Shown: positions 8,510-18,134 of the stretch, piece after piece
Layout: each line of letters begins with the position of its first letter
How positions within the stretch are numbered: the stretch's first letter is position 1
Assembly (NCBI RefSeq): GCF_001530125.1
Contig: NZ_LDUG01000015.1
Coordinates: 1-42,238, forward strand
Length of the DNA stretch: 42,238 nucleotides
Direction: 5' to 3'
DNA from: Thiobacillus denitrificans
Lineage (GTDB): Bacteria > Pseudomonadota > Gammaproteobacteria > Burkholderiales > Thiobacillaceae
Notes under the pieces: model-generated
Told to the model about the DNA's origin: nothing
Database searches by the model: none
Seen by the model: only the letters and a program-made list of their open reading frames with translations
Position numbers and translations under genes: made by a program

Positions 8510-10918
8510 TCAAGCAGTCGCCGTGGCTTGAACGCCCGTCTCTGCCTGTTTCCGAACTCCCCGTTTGAACACGAATGCCGGCTTGAGCACGACGACGAGC
8601 GCCGGCATCAGCAGCAGCGAACTCGCCGCCGAAATAAACAGCCACAAAGCCATCAGCATTCCCATCTCGGCCTGGAAGCGGATCGAAGAGAAGTACCAGA
8701 TGACCACGCTGGTGATCAGCGTCGCCGCCGTGACCAGCACGCCCCTGCCGGCGCTGAGCAGAGAGCGTTCAATCGACCCGAACAGCGTATTGCCCTTGTG
8801 CAGCTCTTCCCGGATCTCGTCGACCACGTAGAACGCGTAGTCCACGCCGAGGCCGATGCCCAGCGCCGCGATCGGCAGGGTGTTGACGTTCATGCCGATG
8901 CCCATCCAGGCCATGAAGGCGAAGGTGAGCGTGTTCGACAGCAGCACCGGCACCATGAAGAACATGCCGGCCGCGAGCGAGCGGTAGGCCACGGCGCAGC
9001 AGATCACCAGCACCAGCAGGGCCAGGGCAATGCTTTCGATCTGCTTGGCCAGGATGATTTCGTTGGCGGCGGCCAGCACGCCGATCAGCCCGCCGGCGAG
9101 CTGGAAGCGCACCGGGCTGTCGGGGTGCTTTTGCGCGAACTCTTCCACGCGCGAGACGGCGGTACGGATCGTCTCGCCTTTATGGTCGCGGAAGAAGATG
9201 GTCACCGAAGCGTCCTTGTACTGGGGTTCGACAAAGCGATCGATGTCGCCCGGGTCGGTGCCGGAGGTGAAGAGGTACAGAATCTCGCCGTTCTCGCCAC
9301 TGTTGGCGCCGAATTCCTCGTAACGCGGGTTGCCTTCGCGCAGGATGCGCTTCATCACCGGCACCAGGTCGGCCATGGACACGGTGCCGCCGACCTCCGG
9401 CTGGTTTTCCATGAAAGCCTGGAAGGCTGCCATGGTCGCCAGCGCCTTGGGCTCCTTGAGCGAGTCGGTCCCCGCACCCGAGACGACAACGAACATGCGG
9501 TCGGCACCGGCGAAGCGCTGGTTGATCGCCGCCGCGTCGAGGTTGTAGCGCGAGTCACCCCACAGGATGGGCGAACCCGGGTTGGCGTCACCCACCTTGA
9601 GATTGAAGGCGTAAATCCCCGAGGCGACGAAAAGCACGGCAGTCAGCGCAATGACGACGTAGCGGGCCCGCGTGGTGGCGACGCCAATGCAGCGTTGCAG
9701 CAGCCAGCGCAGCACCGGCTGGATATTGACCGGATGGGCGTAGCTGTTCGGCTTGCGGATCCACGACAGCAGAACGGGCGTCAGCACGCAGGCGCTCACC
9801 GCGATGGTGCTCACCCATACCGTGCCGATGACCGCCACTTTCTGCAACAGCGGAATGGGGGTCAGGATCACGACGATCATGCAGCCGGCATCGGCAATGA
9901 CGCCCAGCATGCCGGGCTTGAACAGGGCCGTCATCGCCGCCTTGGCGGCCGCTGTCGAGTCCGGCGCGCCCTTGGCCAGCTCGTCGTCGTAATGGATGAC
10001 CAGCTGGACCGAGTGCGAAATCGCCCGCGCCGAGATCAGGAAGGCGACAACGATCACCAGGGGGTCGAGGTGCAGGCCGGCAAGCCGCGCCGCGCCCAGC
10101 GCCCAGACCGCGCTCACCACGCCCGCCAGCAGGGGCAGCAGCGTGCCGCGCCAGGTGCGCGCGGTGAAGAACAGCAGCACAATCAAGGCAGCGATGGTGA
10201 TCAGGAAGATGCGACCGGTCTCGGGCAGGTAATGGTTCACCCAGCCATACAGCATCGGCTCGCCGACCACCCTGACAGCGACCCCGTCGCCCTCGACCGA
10301 GCGCGCGATCTTGCCGATCTGGTCGAAGATGCGGTCGTAGCGCACCTCCTTGTCGTAAAAATCGACGGTGATCAGGGCCGCCTTGAGATCGCGCGACACG
10401 TAGGCGCCGTAGATCAGCGGGTTGTGCAGCACCGCTTCCTTGAGCTTGGCGACGTCCTCCGCGCTCTGCGGCACCGACGGCCACATCAGCGGCTTGATGT
10501 CGATGCCTTCGGTGGAAGCACGCACCTCCTTGGCCTTCTTGGCGGCCAGCGAGATGATCTGGAACTGGTTCACGCCCTCGATGTATTGCAGGTCCTGCGT
10601 CACCTTCTGGACCTTGCTGAGCACGGCCGGCTTGAAAATGTCGCCGTCCTCCACCTCCAGCATGATGCTGACGAGGTTGGAGCCGCCGAAGTTCTGCTTG
10701 AACTGCTCGTGCACCTTGATATAGGGGTGATTGGCCGGCAGCAGGTCGTCAAAGACGGTCTTGATCTCGATCCGGACCGCCAGGACCGCCATGAGTGCGG
10801 TGATCAGCGCGATCACCGCCACCACCAGGACACGGCGCCGGATGCAGAACTCGACGAAACGGAAGAGACGACCCTGATGCTCTTGGGAAGGGTTCATGCC
10901 TGGTTTGTGGGAAATCAC
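8510..10918 (-). CDS. RND superfamily (MMPL-type) exporter
   Basis: About 802 residues with the RND duplication: one N-terminal membrane helix, a periplasmic domain, five or six helices, then the same pattern repeated, ending in helices with GIGLGVDYAFYVVDE (the MMPL GxGxD-like motif) near residue 700. The C-terminus is short and basic. I chose the GTG at 10918: it has a GGAG site eight bases upstream and overlaps the YCF48 stop (GTGA). An ATG seven codons later lacks a good site. No MFP or TolC gene is adjacent; the YCF48-DUF1302-DUF1329 partners suggest a hydrophobe or lipid transport complex. Confidence 0.88.
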   Translation of the reverse strand: MISHKPGMNPSQEHQGRLFRFVEFCIRRRVLVVAVIALITALMAVLAVRIEIKTVFDDLLPANHPYIKVHEQFKQNFGGSNLVSIMLEVEDGDIFKPAVLSKVQKVTQDLQYIEGVNQFQIISLAAKKAKEVRASTEGIDIKPLMWPSVPQSAEDVAKLKEAVLHNPLIYGAYVSRDLKAALITVDFYDKEVRYDRIFDQIGKIARSVEGDGVAVRVVGEPMLYGWVNHYLPETGRIFLITIAALIVLLFFTARTWRGTLLPLLAGVVSAVWALGAARLAGLHLDPLVIVVAFLISARAISHSVQLVIHYDDELAKGAPDSTAAAKAAMTALFKPGMLGVIADAGCMIVVILTPIPLLQKVAVIGTVWVSTIAVSACVLTPVLLSWIRKPNSYAHPVNIQPVLRWLLQRCIGVATTRARYVVIALTAVLFVASGIYAFNLKVGDANPGSPILWGDSRYNLDAAAINQRFAGADRMFVVVSGAGTDSLKEPKALATMAAFQAFMENQPEVGGTVSMADLVPVMKRILREGNPRYEEFGANSGENGEILYLFTSGTDPGDIDRFVEPQYKDASVTIFFRDHKGETIRTAVSRVEEFAQKHPDSPVRFQLAGGLIGVLAAANEIILAKQIESIALALLVLVICCAVAYRSLAAGMFFMVPVLLSNTLTFAFMAWMGIGMNVNTLPIAALGIGLGVDYAFYVVDEIREELHKGNTLFGSIERSLLSAGRGVLVTAATLITSVVIWYFSSIRFQAEMGMLMALWLFISAASSLLLMPALVVVLKPAFVFKRGVRKQAETGVQATATA

Positions 10919-11907
10919 TTGAATTGCTCCAATTTGTTGTCTTGACCGACGGCGGACAGCGTTGCGCCCGCCAGATACAGACGGTCGGCGTGCGCCTCGA
11001 TATCGGCATGCCAGGCATAGCTGTTTTCCGCCAGACGGCGCACCTCCCAGGTCTGCGCGTCCGCAGGCGCCCGCAGCAACAGCCCTTTGTCGCCCACAGC
11101 CGCCCATCCGGCGTTATGGGCGGTGACGGCAAACAGATGCTCACGGGTGCCGGAAGACACAGCGCGCCAGCTCTGGCCGTCGTCGGTCGACAGCAGCACG
11201 ACGCCGTCCAGGCCGACGGCCACCGCCAGTCGGCCGTCGGCGGAGAACGCCACGCCGAGAAGGCTGCTCTTGACCGGGCTGGCGACGTCCTGCCAGTTGC
11301 GACCGCCGTCGCCGGAGCGGCGGATGCGGCCGAACTCGCCAGCCAGGATGAGGGTGTTTTCGCGAGCGGCAAGGTCGTTCCAGCCGACGTCTTCCCGCTT
11401 GCCGATACTGTCCCAGGCAGCGCCGAAGCCCGTGGCCGAGAGCACCAGACCGAACTCGCCGACGGCATAGACGCGACCGTCGGCAGAGCGTCTGACACGG
11501 ATCAGCTTGCGCCCCGCCGCCTCGGCGGGCAAGCCGACCGCGGCTTGCCAGGAGCGGCCGCCGTCGGCGGACTGCAGAACCGTGCCGTCGTTGCCCACGA
11601 CAACGGCCCGCTCAGCATCCCAAGCCGTGATGGACTGCAGGTTCGCATCCGTCGCCGCAGGTTGCAGCAACCATTTCCTGCCGTCATCGTCGCTGCGCAC
11701 GATCTTGCCGCCGCGCCCGACCGCCCAGATCACGCCATCCGCTGGCATGGCCACGCCGTAGAAGGCATCCCTTGGCGCGAGCACCGGCGGGGCCACGCTG
11801 GCGCCCACCGAGGCGGGCTTGATGAAGATGCCGGCGTAGAGCAAGCCGCCGATCACGGCGAAGGGCATCACTGCAGATAGCAGGCGCCACACTTTGTTCA
11901 CTGTCAT
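10915..11907 (-). CDS. YCF48/BNR-like beta-propeller protein
   Basis: 330 residues: a membrane anchor or signal segment (residues 8-30), then about six propeller blades with the repeated pattern G-x-I-x-x-S-x-D-G-G-x-x-W, for example GKIVRSDDDGRKW, GTVLQSADGGRSW and GRIRRSGDGGRNW. It resembles the Ycf48/Hcf136 family; in non-phototrophs such genes recur next to RND transporters. It is probably a periplasmic accessory or assembly factor for the RND protein, whose start it overlaps. Its own start overlaps the lyase stop upstream (ATGA). Not evidence for photosynthesis. Confidence 0.85.
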   Translation of the reverse strand: MTVNKVWRLLSAVMPFAVIGGLLYAGIFIKPASVGASVAPPVLAPRDAFYGVAMPADGVIWAVGRGGKIVRSDDDGRKWLLQPAATDANLQSITAWDAERAVVVGNDGTVLQSADGGRSWQAAVGLPAEAAGRKLIRVRRSADGRVYAVGEFGLVLSATGFGAAWDSIGKREDVGWNDLAARENTLILAGEFGRIRRSGDGGRNWQDVASPVKSSLLGVAFSADGRLAVAVGLDGVVLLSTDDGQSWRAVSSGTREHLFAVTAHNAGWAAVGDKGLLLRAPADAQTWEVRRLAENSYAWHADIEAHADRLYLAGATLSAVGQDNKLEQFK

Positions 11908-12857
11908 TTGTTTTTCCTGTCCGTCTCGCTCAGTGCGCCATCGTTGCCGCGCGCGCGGCGCTCATCCTGGGCATCGAGCCAGGCTGCGGTGCGGCCGCCG
12001 ATAGGCCGCTGGACCAGTTGCCCGGCCAGGACGACCGCCTGGCGCAGCTTTTGCAAGTCGATGCCGGTGGCGAGGCCGCACTGTTCGAACATCAGCACCA
12101 GGTCCTCCGTCGCGGCGTTGCCGGCGGCGCCCGGCGCGAAGGGGCAGCCGCCGAGGCCGCCCAGGCTGGCGTCGAACTTGCGAATACCTTGTTCGAGCGC
12201 CGCCCATGCGTTGGCCAGCGCGAAGCCGCGGGTGTCATGGAAATGCGCCGAGAGACGCCCGGCGCCGAAGCGCGCCACGCATTCCTTGAGCAAGCCGGAG
12301 ACGGCGCGCGGTGCGGCGGCGCCGATGGTGTCGGCGATGACCACTTCGGCGGCACCGGCTTTGAACATCGCTTCCGCCAGACCGAGCACGCCCGCCGGCG
12401 CCACCCGGCCCTCGAACGGGCACTCGAAGGCGACGGCGATGTAGGCCTTGGCGCGCATGCCAAGGCCAAGCGCTCCGCCAATGGTCTCGCTGCTGGCTGC
12501 GAGCGCCTCGCCGAGACTCATGTTGATGTTGCGGCGGTTCATGGTGTCGGTCGCTGACAGCACCACGGCAATTTCCTTGACGCCGGCAACGCGCGCGCGC
12601 TCCAGGCCGCGCAGGTTGGGCACCAGCGCTGAATAGGCTATATGCCCGGCCTGCGGCAAGCGGGGATAGAGCGCGTCGGCGTCGGCCATCTGCGGCACGG
12701 CCTTGGGCGAGACGAAGCTGGTCGCCTCGATGGCGCGCAGGCCCGCGTCGGCCAGCGCCGCGATCAGGCGCAGCTTGTCGTCGCAACTCACCGTCACCGG
12801 CTGGTTCTGCAGCCCGTCGCGCGGCCCCACTTCATTGATGAGAACTTGATCGTTCAT
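11904..12857 (-). CDS. HMG-CoA lyase-family enzyme
   Basis: 317 residues. Catalytic motifs of hydroxymethylglutaryl-CoA lyase are intact: EVGPRDGLQNQ at the N-terminus (metal/substrate Arg-Asp), HFHDTRGFALAN near residue 205 (metal-binding His pair) and GGLGGCPFAPGAAGN near 235 with the essential Cys. It cleaves a 3-hydroxy-acyl-CoA to an acyl-CoA plus a keto acid or acetoacetate. The CoA-transferase in the same operon could supply the thioester. Whether the substrate is HMG-CoA or an analogue cannot be read. AGGA ribosome site; four-base overlap with the YCF48 gene. Confidence 0.87.
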   Translation of the reverse strand: MNDQVLINEVGPRDGLQNQPVTVSCDDKLRLIAALADAGLRAIEATSFVSPKAVPQMADADALYPRLPQAGHIAYSALVPNLRGLERARVAGVKEIAVVLSATDTMNRRNINMSLGEALAASSETIGGALGLGMRAKAYIAVAFECPFEGRVAPAGVLGLAEAMFKAGAAEVVIADTIGAAAPRAVSGLLKECVARFGAGRLSAHFHDTRGFALANAWAALEQGIRKFDASLGGLGGCPFAPGAAGNAATEDLVLMFEQCGLATGIDLQKLRQAVVLAGQLVQRPIGGRTAAWLDAQDERRARGNDGALSETDRKNK

Positions 12858-12876
12858 GGCGTGTCCTGCGTGGCGA

Positions 12877-14772
12877 TCAGGCCGGTTGCCGGGGCTGCGC
12901 GGGGCTGCCCATCCAGTTGGCGAACACCGGCGAGCGCGGGGGGTCGAAGCTGGTTTCGGCCTTGCAGCGCGCCTTCAGCTGCTCGATGGTGCCGCCCCGG
13001 TTGAAGAGCTCGATGGGCGGGCGTGTGGCGGCGATGTCGGCGCGCAGGGCCTCGGTGGCCGCCAGGTCCAGGCTGAAGTCGCTGCGCACCACGACACCGT
13101 AGGCGCGTGCGCCATCGACCGAAACCAGGCCGCGCTCGACATCGGTGGCCACGCGCTCGGCCGGGCGCTTGAGCGGGTCGCCCCAGCCGCCGCCGCCCCA
13201 GGTGTTGAAGTACAGGATGTCGCCTTCCATGACCTTGATCCGGTCGCACTTGGAGGGCAGCCATTCACGGCTGCCGTCCTTGCGTACCAGCTCCTTGGTG
13301 CTGCGCGCGCCGGGGTTGCCGCCGTTGACACCCCAGGGATAGGTCAGCCAGCGGTCATCGTGGATCGAGATCTCCCCCGGCTCCAGGAACTCATAAGCGG
13401 TGCAGACGCCGTTGCCGCCCCGGTGCAGGCCCGCCCCGCCCGAGTCGGCGATGGCTTCGTAGCGCACGATGCGCAGCGGAAAGTAGCTTTCCAGGAATTC
13501 GTTGGGCACGTTGGTGAACGAAGGCCACAGCGAATGGCCGTCCGGGCCGTCGCCCGCGGGGCGGCCCGGAATGCCGCCGAAGCCGATCTGGAACAGCTGG
13601 TACCACTCGCCGCTTTTGTTGTAGCCCGAATACATCAGGTGCGGGCTGTCGGAGAAACCCGCAGCGTTCAGCACGTCGGGCGAGCCCTGGCCCAGCAAGC
13701 CGCCCATGATGTCGAAGATGCGGCCCAGCAGGTGGGTGCGGCACGACAGCGCCGCCGGGCGCTTGGGCTTGAGGATGCTGCCTTCGGGAATCTTGACGTC
13801 GACGAGCTCGTAGAAGCCGTCGTTGAACAGGATCTGCGGGTCGAAGATGTTGATGAAGAACGCGCCCAGGAACATCTTGAACATTTCTTCGTTGAGGAAG
13901 AAATTGACCGAGCTGATCGACTGCGGATCGGTGCCGGTGAAGTCGAAATGGGCGATGTCGCCCTCGCGCCACAGACTGCAGGCGACCTTGTACGGCCCCA
14001 TGCCGACGCCGTCATCGTCGATGTAGTCCTCGAAGTAGGCCTTTTTCTCAGGCACCACCATCTTGATGATGGCGCTCATGGCGCGCTTGTTGCGGTCGAG
14101 CATCTCCGCCATTGCCGCGATGTAGTGGTCCACCCCGAAGCGCGCGACGATTTCATGCACCCGGCGCTCGGCCAGGCGCAGCGAGGCCAGCATGGCATTG
14201 AAGTCGGAGCGGTTCCACTCCGGCACGCGCGAATTGCGCAGCAGCAGGTTGAGCAGCTCCTTGTTCAGCACGCCTTTGCGCACGATCTTCACCGGCGGAA
14301 TCTGCAAGCCTTCCTCGAAGATCTGCGCCGCGTCGGTCGGCAGGCTGCCCGGCACCTTGCCGCCGTTGTCGGTCATGTGGCCGAACATCGCGGCCCAGCT
14401 GACCAGCCGGCCGTCGTGAAAGATCGGCATCAGCGTGAGCCAGTCGTTCAGGTGGCTCACGGCGCCGTTGCAGGAGTAGGGGTCGTTGGTGAGGAAGACG
14501 TCGCCTTCCTCGATGGTGTCGTCGTAGTTCGACACAAAGCCGTGGATGAACGAGCCAAACTGGCCGACGACCATCTTGCCTTCGTTGTTGGCGATCATTG
14601 GAAAGGCATCGTGCTGTTCGCGGATGCCGGGCGACATGGCGGTGCGAAACAGCACGGCATCCATTTCGGCGCGGGCGTTGCGCAGTGCGTTCTCGATGAT
14701 GTCCAGCGTGATCGAGTCGAGGTCGACCGGCTGGAACGGGGCGGGGTTGGTCTGGATGATGTGAGCGGTCAT
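12877..14772 (-). CDS. Hydantoinase B/oxoprolinase-family beta subunit (HyuB)
   Basis: 631 residues of the HyuB superfamily, seen from the N-terminal DSITLDIIENALRNARAEMDAVLFRTAMS, the TNDPYSCNGAVSHLND segment near residue 105, and the C-terminal GGGGWGDP loop. Family members pair with HyuA to open lactam or imide rings or to carboxylate ketones at the cost of ATP. Start chosen from CAGGACATTGCC before ATG. It follows HyuA with 31 bases between. It is 57 residues longer than the HyuB at 28626-30350 and diverged from it, so the two arms probably treat different substrates. Confidence 0.87.
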   Translation of the reverse strand: MTAHIIQTNPAPFQPVDLDSITLDIIENALRNARAEMDAVLFRTAMSPGIREQHDAFPMIANNEGKMVVGQFGSFIHGFVSNYDDTIEEGDVFLTNDPYSCNGAVSHLNDWLTLMPIFHDGRLVSWAAMFGHMTDNGGKVPGSLPTDAAQIFEEGLQIPPVKIVRKGVLNKELLNLLLRNSRVPEWNRSDFNAMLASLRLAERRVHEIVARFGVDHYIAAMAEMLDRNKRAMSAIIKMVVPEKKAYFEDYIDDDGVGMGPYKVACSLWREGDIAHFDFTGTDPQSISSVNFFLNEEMFKMFLGAFFINIFDPQILFNDGFYELVDVKIPEGSILKPKRPAALSCRTHLLGRIFDIMGGLLGQGSPDVLNAAGFSDSPHLMYSGYNKSGEWYQLFQIGFGGIPGRPAGDGPDGHSLWPSFTNVPNEFLESYFPLRIVRYEAIADSGGAGLHRGGNGVCTAYEFLEPGEISIHDDRWLTYPWGVNGGNPGARSTKELVRKDGSREWLPSKCDRIKVMEGDILYFNTWGGGGWGDPLKRPAERVATDVERGLVSVDGARAYGVVVRSDFSLDLAATEALRADIAATRPPIELFNRGGTIEQLKARCKAETSFDPPRSPVFANWMGSPAQPRQPA

Positions 14773-14803
14773 GGCAATGTCCTGTTTTTGGCGTTCGCGC
14801 CGG

Positions 14804-16876
14804 TCAGACGTTGGGGCGGATGAGGATGTTGGCGACGGCATCCACCTCGCCGGTGTGACCCGGCAGGATCAGCGTGGTGGTGTCCATCTGGCAGACGATG
14901 GCCGGACCGGGAATGCGGTCGCCGGCCTTGAGTCGGGCGCGGTCGTAGATCCTGGCGGCATGGTCGGCGCCATCGACGAACACCGTGGCCTCGTCGATGA
15001 TGGCGGCGGCCGGGTCGCCATTGCCGCGCGGCAACTGCTCGGCACGAACCTTGGTTTCCGGGCCTTGCACCACGGCGCGCAGGCTGACCACTTCGTGCGG
15101 CGCATCCAGTGCGAACGTGAACAGTTGCGTGTGCATGTCGTCAAAGCGCTTGGCCACGCTGGCAATGCCGCCCTGCACCAGCTCCTCGCGCGTCACCGGC
15201 AGCGTCAGGCGCATGCCCTGGCCGCGGTAGCGGATGTCGATCTGGAACTGCACGCTTTGCTGTTCTGGCGAAATTCCCTCGCTGAGCAGCGAGCGCGCCG
15301 CCGTGGTGGTCAGCTCGTCAAGAAGACCCAGCACTTCGGCATCGGAGATTTCGCTGATACGGCGAATGTAGGTGCGCGAGGCCTCGTCGCGCAGGCGCGT
15401 GGTGGCGTCCCCATAGGCGCACAACACGCCCGGCGCGGGCGGAATGATCACCGGCCATGACCCCATCAGGCGGCCCAGGGCATTGGCATGCAGCGGGCCG
15501 GCGCCACCGAAGGCCACCAGGGCGAAGTCGCGCGGATCGTGGCCCTGCTCGATGGACACCAGCCGCAGCGCGCCGAACATGTTCTCGTTGACGATGTTGA
15601 TCACGCCCTCGGCCGCTTCCTTGGCCGTCTTGTTCAGCGGCCCGGCGATCGTGGCCATGGCGGTCTCGGCCAAAGCGCGATCAATCTTCATGTCGCCGCC
15701 CAGACGCGACGAGGAGGGCAGGTAGCCCAGCACCACATTGGCGTCGGTGACCGTGGGCTTGTCGCCGCCCTTCATGTAGGCCGCAGGTCCGGGCGAGGCC
15801 CCGGCGCTTTGCGGGCCGACGCGCAAGGCCTTGGTCAGTTCGGGCACGTAGGCGATGGAGCCGCCGCCCGCGCCCACGGTGCGCACATCGATCGACGGCG
15901 CGCGCACCGTGACGTCGGCCACCCGGGTTTCGCGGCGGGTCTGCGCAACCTCTTTTTCGATCAAGGCCACGTCAGTTGACGTGCCGCCCATGTCGAAGGT
16001 GATCAGGTTGGGGAAGCCCGACTCGCGCGCAATCCACTGCGCACCCGAAACGCCGCCGGCCGGCCCGCTCATCAGCAGGTTGACCGGGCTCTTGCGGGCC
16101 GCTTCCACCGACGACAGGCCGCCATCGGAACGCAGCACATGCAGCTGCACATCCTTCATTTTCGATTTCAGCTCGCGGTGCAGGTTGTCGATGTAGCGCG
16201 ACACGACCGGGCGGATGTAGGAATTGACCACCGTGGTCTCGGCCCGTTCGTATTCGTACATCTCGGGCATCACTTCCGAGGAGATCGACACCGGCACCCC
16301 GGGCATGACCTGCTCGGCAATTTCGCGCACCCGCAGTTCGTGTTTGCCGCTGGCGTAGGCGTTGACCAGGCACACCGTCAGCGCCTCGATGTTCTTGGCC
16401 TTGAGGGCCGTCAGCGACTTTGTCAGCGCGGCTTCATCGAGCGGCTTGACCACCTCGCCGCGGGCGTCGAGGCGCTCGTCGGCTTCGATGGTGAGTTCCA
16501 GCGGCGCCATCAGGGCGCGCTTGTTGTAGATCACCCAGCCGCCCAGCCCGCCCGGCACGAAGGAGCGGGCGATCTGCAGCACGTTGCGGTAGCCCGTGGT
16601 TGTGACCAGGCCGACGCGCGCGCCCTTGCCTTCGAGCACGGTGTTGGTGGCCACCGTGGTGCCGTGCATCACGTGGGTGATGTGCTCGGGCGCGATGCCG
16701 TTCTGTTCGCAGATTTTGGCGATGCCGTTGAGCACGCCGATCGATGAGTCAGCGGGCGTTGACGGCACCTTGGCCGAAAAAGTCTCACCGCTGGATTCGT
16801 TGATCAGCAGCAAATCGGTAAATGTGCCACCGACGTCGACACCAAGTCGGTAGGTTGTCGTTGGGCCTTGATTCAT
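14804..16876 (-). CDS. Hydantoinase A/oxoprolinase-family alpha subunit (HyuA)
   Basis: 690 residues. The ASKHA-type ATP-binding features are clear: LGVDVGGTFTDLLLI at residues 11-25, MHGTTVATNTVLEGKGA near 75, FDMGGTSTDVALI near 300 and VGAGGGSIAYV near 345; C-terminal GPAIVCQMDTTTLI. HyuA phosphorylates the substrate carbonyl so HyuB can complete ring opening (5-oxoprolinase, N-methylhydantoinase, caprolactamase) or carboxylation (acetone and acetophenone carboxylases). Start has CAGGAG upstream. No gene for a third acetone-carboxylase subunit is adjacent, which favours amide or imide hydrolysis, an inference. Confidence 0.88.
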   Translation of the reverse strand: MNQGPTTTYRLGVDVGGTFTDLLLINESSGETFSAKVPSTPADSSIGVLNGIAKICEQNGIAPEHITHVMHGTTVATNTVLEGKGARVGLVTTTGYRNVLQIARSFVPGGLGGWVIYNKRALMAPLELTIEADERLDARGEVVKPLDEAALTKSLTALKAKNIEALTVCLVNAYASGKHELRVREIAEQVMPGVPVSISSEVMPEMYEYERAETTVVNSYIRPVVSRYIDNLHRELKSKMKDVQLHVLRSDGGLSSVEAARKSPVNLLMSGPAGGVSGAQWIARESGFPNLITFDMGGTSTDVALIEKEVAQTRRETRVADVTVRAPSIDVRTVGAGGGSIAYVPELTKALRVGPQSAGASPGPAAYMKGGDKPTVTDANVVLGYLPSSSRLGGDMKIDRALAETAMATIAGPLNKTAKEAAEGVINIVNENMFGALRLVSIEQGHDPRDFALVAFGGAGPLHANALGRLMGSWPVIIPPAPGVLCAYGDATTRLRDEASRTYIRRISEISDAEVLGLLDELTTTAARSLLSEGISPEQQSVQFQIDIRYRGQGMRLTLPVTREELVQGGIASVAKRFDDMHTQLFTFALDAPHEVVSLRAVVQGPETKVRAEQLPRGNGDPAAAIIDEATVFVDGADHAARIYDRARLKAGDRIPGPAIVCQMDTTTLILPGHTGEVDAVANILIRPNV

Positions 16877-16932
16877 GGGATTCTCCTGAAGTTTCGGATG
16901 GGAAGATGCGGCGATAGGGGTTGGCGCCGGGT

Positions 16933-18132
16933 TCACTGGATAGCGCCTGTCTTGCGAAGCGCTGACACGCGCTCGTCGGGGTAGTGAAGGACGCCCCGCA
17001 GCACGGCGTCGGTGTGCTCGCCGAGCAGCGGTGGGGCGGAAAACGATTCTTCGCCCGCATCCGAGAACTTGATCGGATTGCCGGGCATCTTCACGACCTC
17101 GCCCGACTGCAGCGTGACATCGACCACCATGTTGCGCGCCCTGACCTGGGGGTCGTCGAGTGCCTGCGCAAAGTTGTTGACCGGGGCGCAGGGGATGCGC
17201 GCCGCGCGCAGCTTGTCGAGCCAGTGTTCGGCCGTGCCGGTCAGCAGTTCTTCCTCGATCACCCGGTCGATCAAAGCCTTGTCGGCCAGGCGCGCTGGCT
17301 GTTGGCGATAGCGCTCGTCGCGTAGTTCGGGGCGGGCGAGGACCGTCAGAATCTGCTCGAAAAAGGCGTCGCCGATGCACGCGATGATGATGTGGCCGGT
17401 CTGGGTGCGATAGGTGTTGTACGGGACGTGCACGAAGTGCCCATTGCCCAGACGTTCAGGCACGATGCCCGACATCAGGTACATGGTGGCCATGTAGTTG
17501 AGCAGTGAAATCTGGACGTCTAGCATCGACACGTCCACATGCTTGCCCAGGCCGGTGCTGCCGCGGGACACCAGCGCCGCAAGCACGCCCATGGCGCCGA
17601 AGACGCCGCCCCCCAGATCACCGATCGGAATGCCCGAGCGCACCGGGCCGCTGGCCTCGGTGCCGGTGATTGACATGCCGCCGCCCATGCCCTGCACCAC
17701 CTGATCGAAGGCCGGGCGGGCGGTCTCGGGGCCGGTCTCGCCGAAGCCCGAAATGGAGCAGGTGATGATGCGCGGGTTGATGGCGGCCAGGGTCTCGTGG
17801 TCGATGCGCAAGCGGCGCGTCACGCCGACACTGAAGTTGTCGATCACGACATCGGCCTGGCGCACCAGGTCGTAGAACACCGCCCGGCCTTCGTCCGACT
17901 TGAGGTCAATGCAGACGCTTTCCTTGCTGCGGTTGAGCGTCAGGAAATAGGCACCCATGCCCTGGCGCGCATAGTCGCTACTCTGGGCCAGTAACTGGCG
18001 GGTGCCTTCACCGCTACCGGGAGGCTCGACCTTGATCGTGCGCGCACCCAGGTCGGTCAGGAGCATGGCGCCATAGGGCCCTGACAGCATGTGCGTGAGA
18101 TCAAGAATAAGGACATTGGCCAATGATTTCAT
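16933..18132 (-). CDS. CaiB/BaiF family III CoA-transferase
   Basis: 399 residues, normal for family III CoA-transferases. N-terminal VLILDLTHMLSGPYGAMLLTDLGA and IKVEPPG form the Rossmann CoA-binding start; the catalytic aspartate is D143 in RPAFDQVVQGMGG; GNGHFVHVPYNTYRT and ARIPCAPVNNFAQALDDPQV lie further on. It moves CoA from a donor such as succinyl-CoA to a carboxylic acid. It is the first gene of the leftward operon, about 42 bases downstream of the predicted sigma-54 start site. Together with the HMG-CoA-lyase-family enzyme it suggests a CoA-ester branch. The ATG chosen is the one starting KSLANVL; an upstream in-frame ATG lacks a ribosome site. Confidence 0.88.
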   Translation of the reverse strand: MKSLANVLILDLTHMLSGPYGAMLLTDLGARTIKVEPPGSGEGTRQLLAQSSDYARQGMGAYFLTLNRSKESVCIDLKSDEGRAVFYDLVRQADVVIDNFSVGVTRRLRIDHETLAAINPRIITCSISGFGETGPETARPAFDQVVQGMGGGMSITGTEASGPVRSGIPIGDLGGGVFGAMGVLAALVSRGSTGLGKHVDVSMLDVQISLLNYMATMYLMSGIVPERLGNGHFVHVPYNTYRTQTGHIIIACIGDAFFEQILTVLARPELRDERYRQQPARLADKALIDRVIEEELLTGTAEHWLDKLRAARIPCAPVNNFAQALDDPQVRARNMVVDVTLQSGEVVKMPGNPIKFSDAGEESFSAPPLLGEHTDAVLRGVLHYPDERVSALRKTGAIQ

Positions 18133-18134
18133 TG

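Noticed and set aside
8333..10945. Long open frame on the plus strand opposite the RND gene
   Set aside because: Its translation is His/Arg/Gln-rich with no domain, whereas the minus strand encodes a clear RND protein; a GC-driven antisense shadow.
10915..11907. Photosystem II assembly factor, implying a phototroph
   Set aside because: YCF48-like propellers are common beside RND genes in non-phototrophs, and no photosynthesis gene is present.
12856..14823. Long open frame on the plus strand opposite the left HyuB gene
   Set aside because: Low-complexity composition and no recognisable fold; HyuB on the minus strand explains the codon bias.
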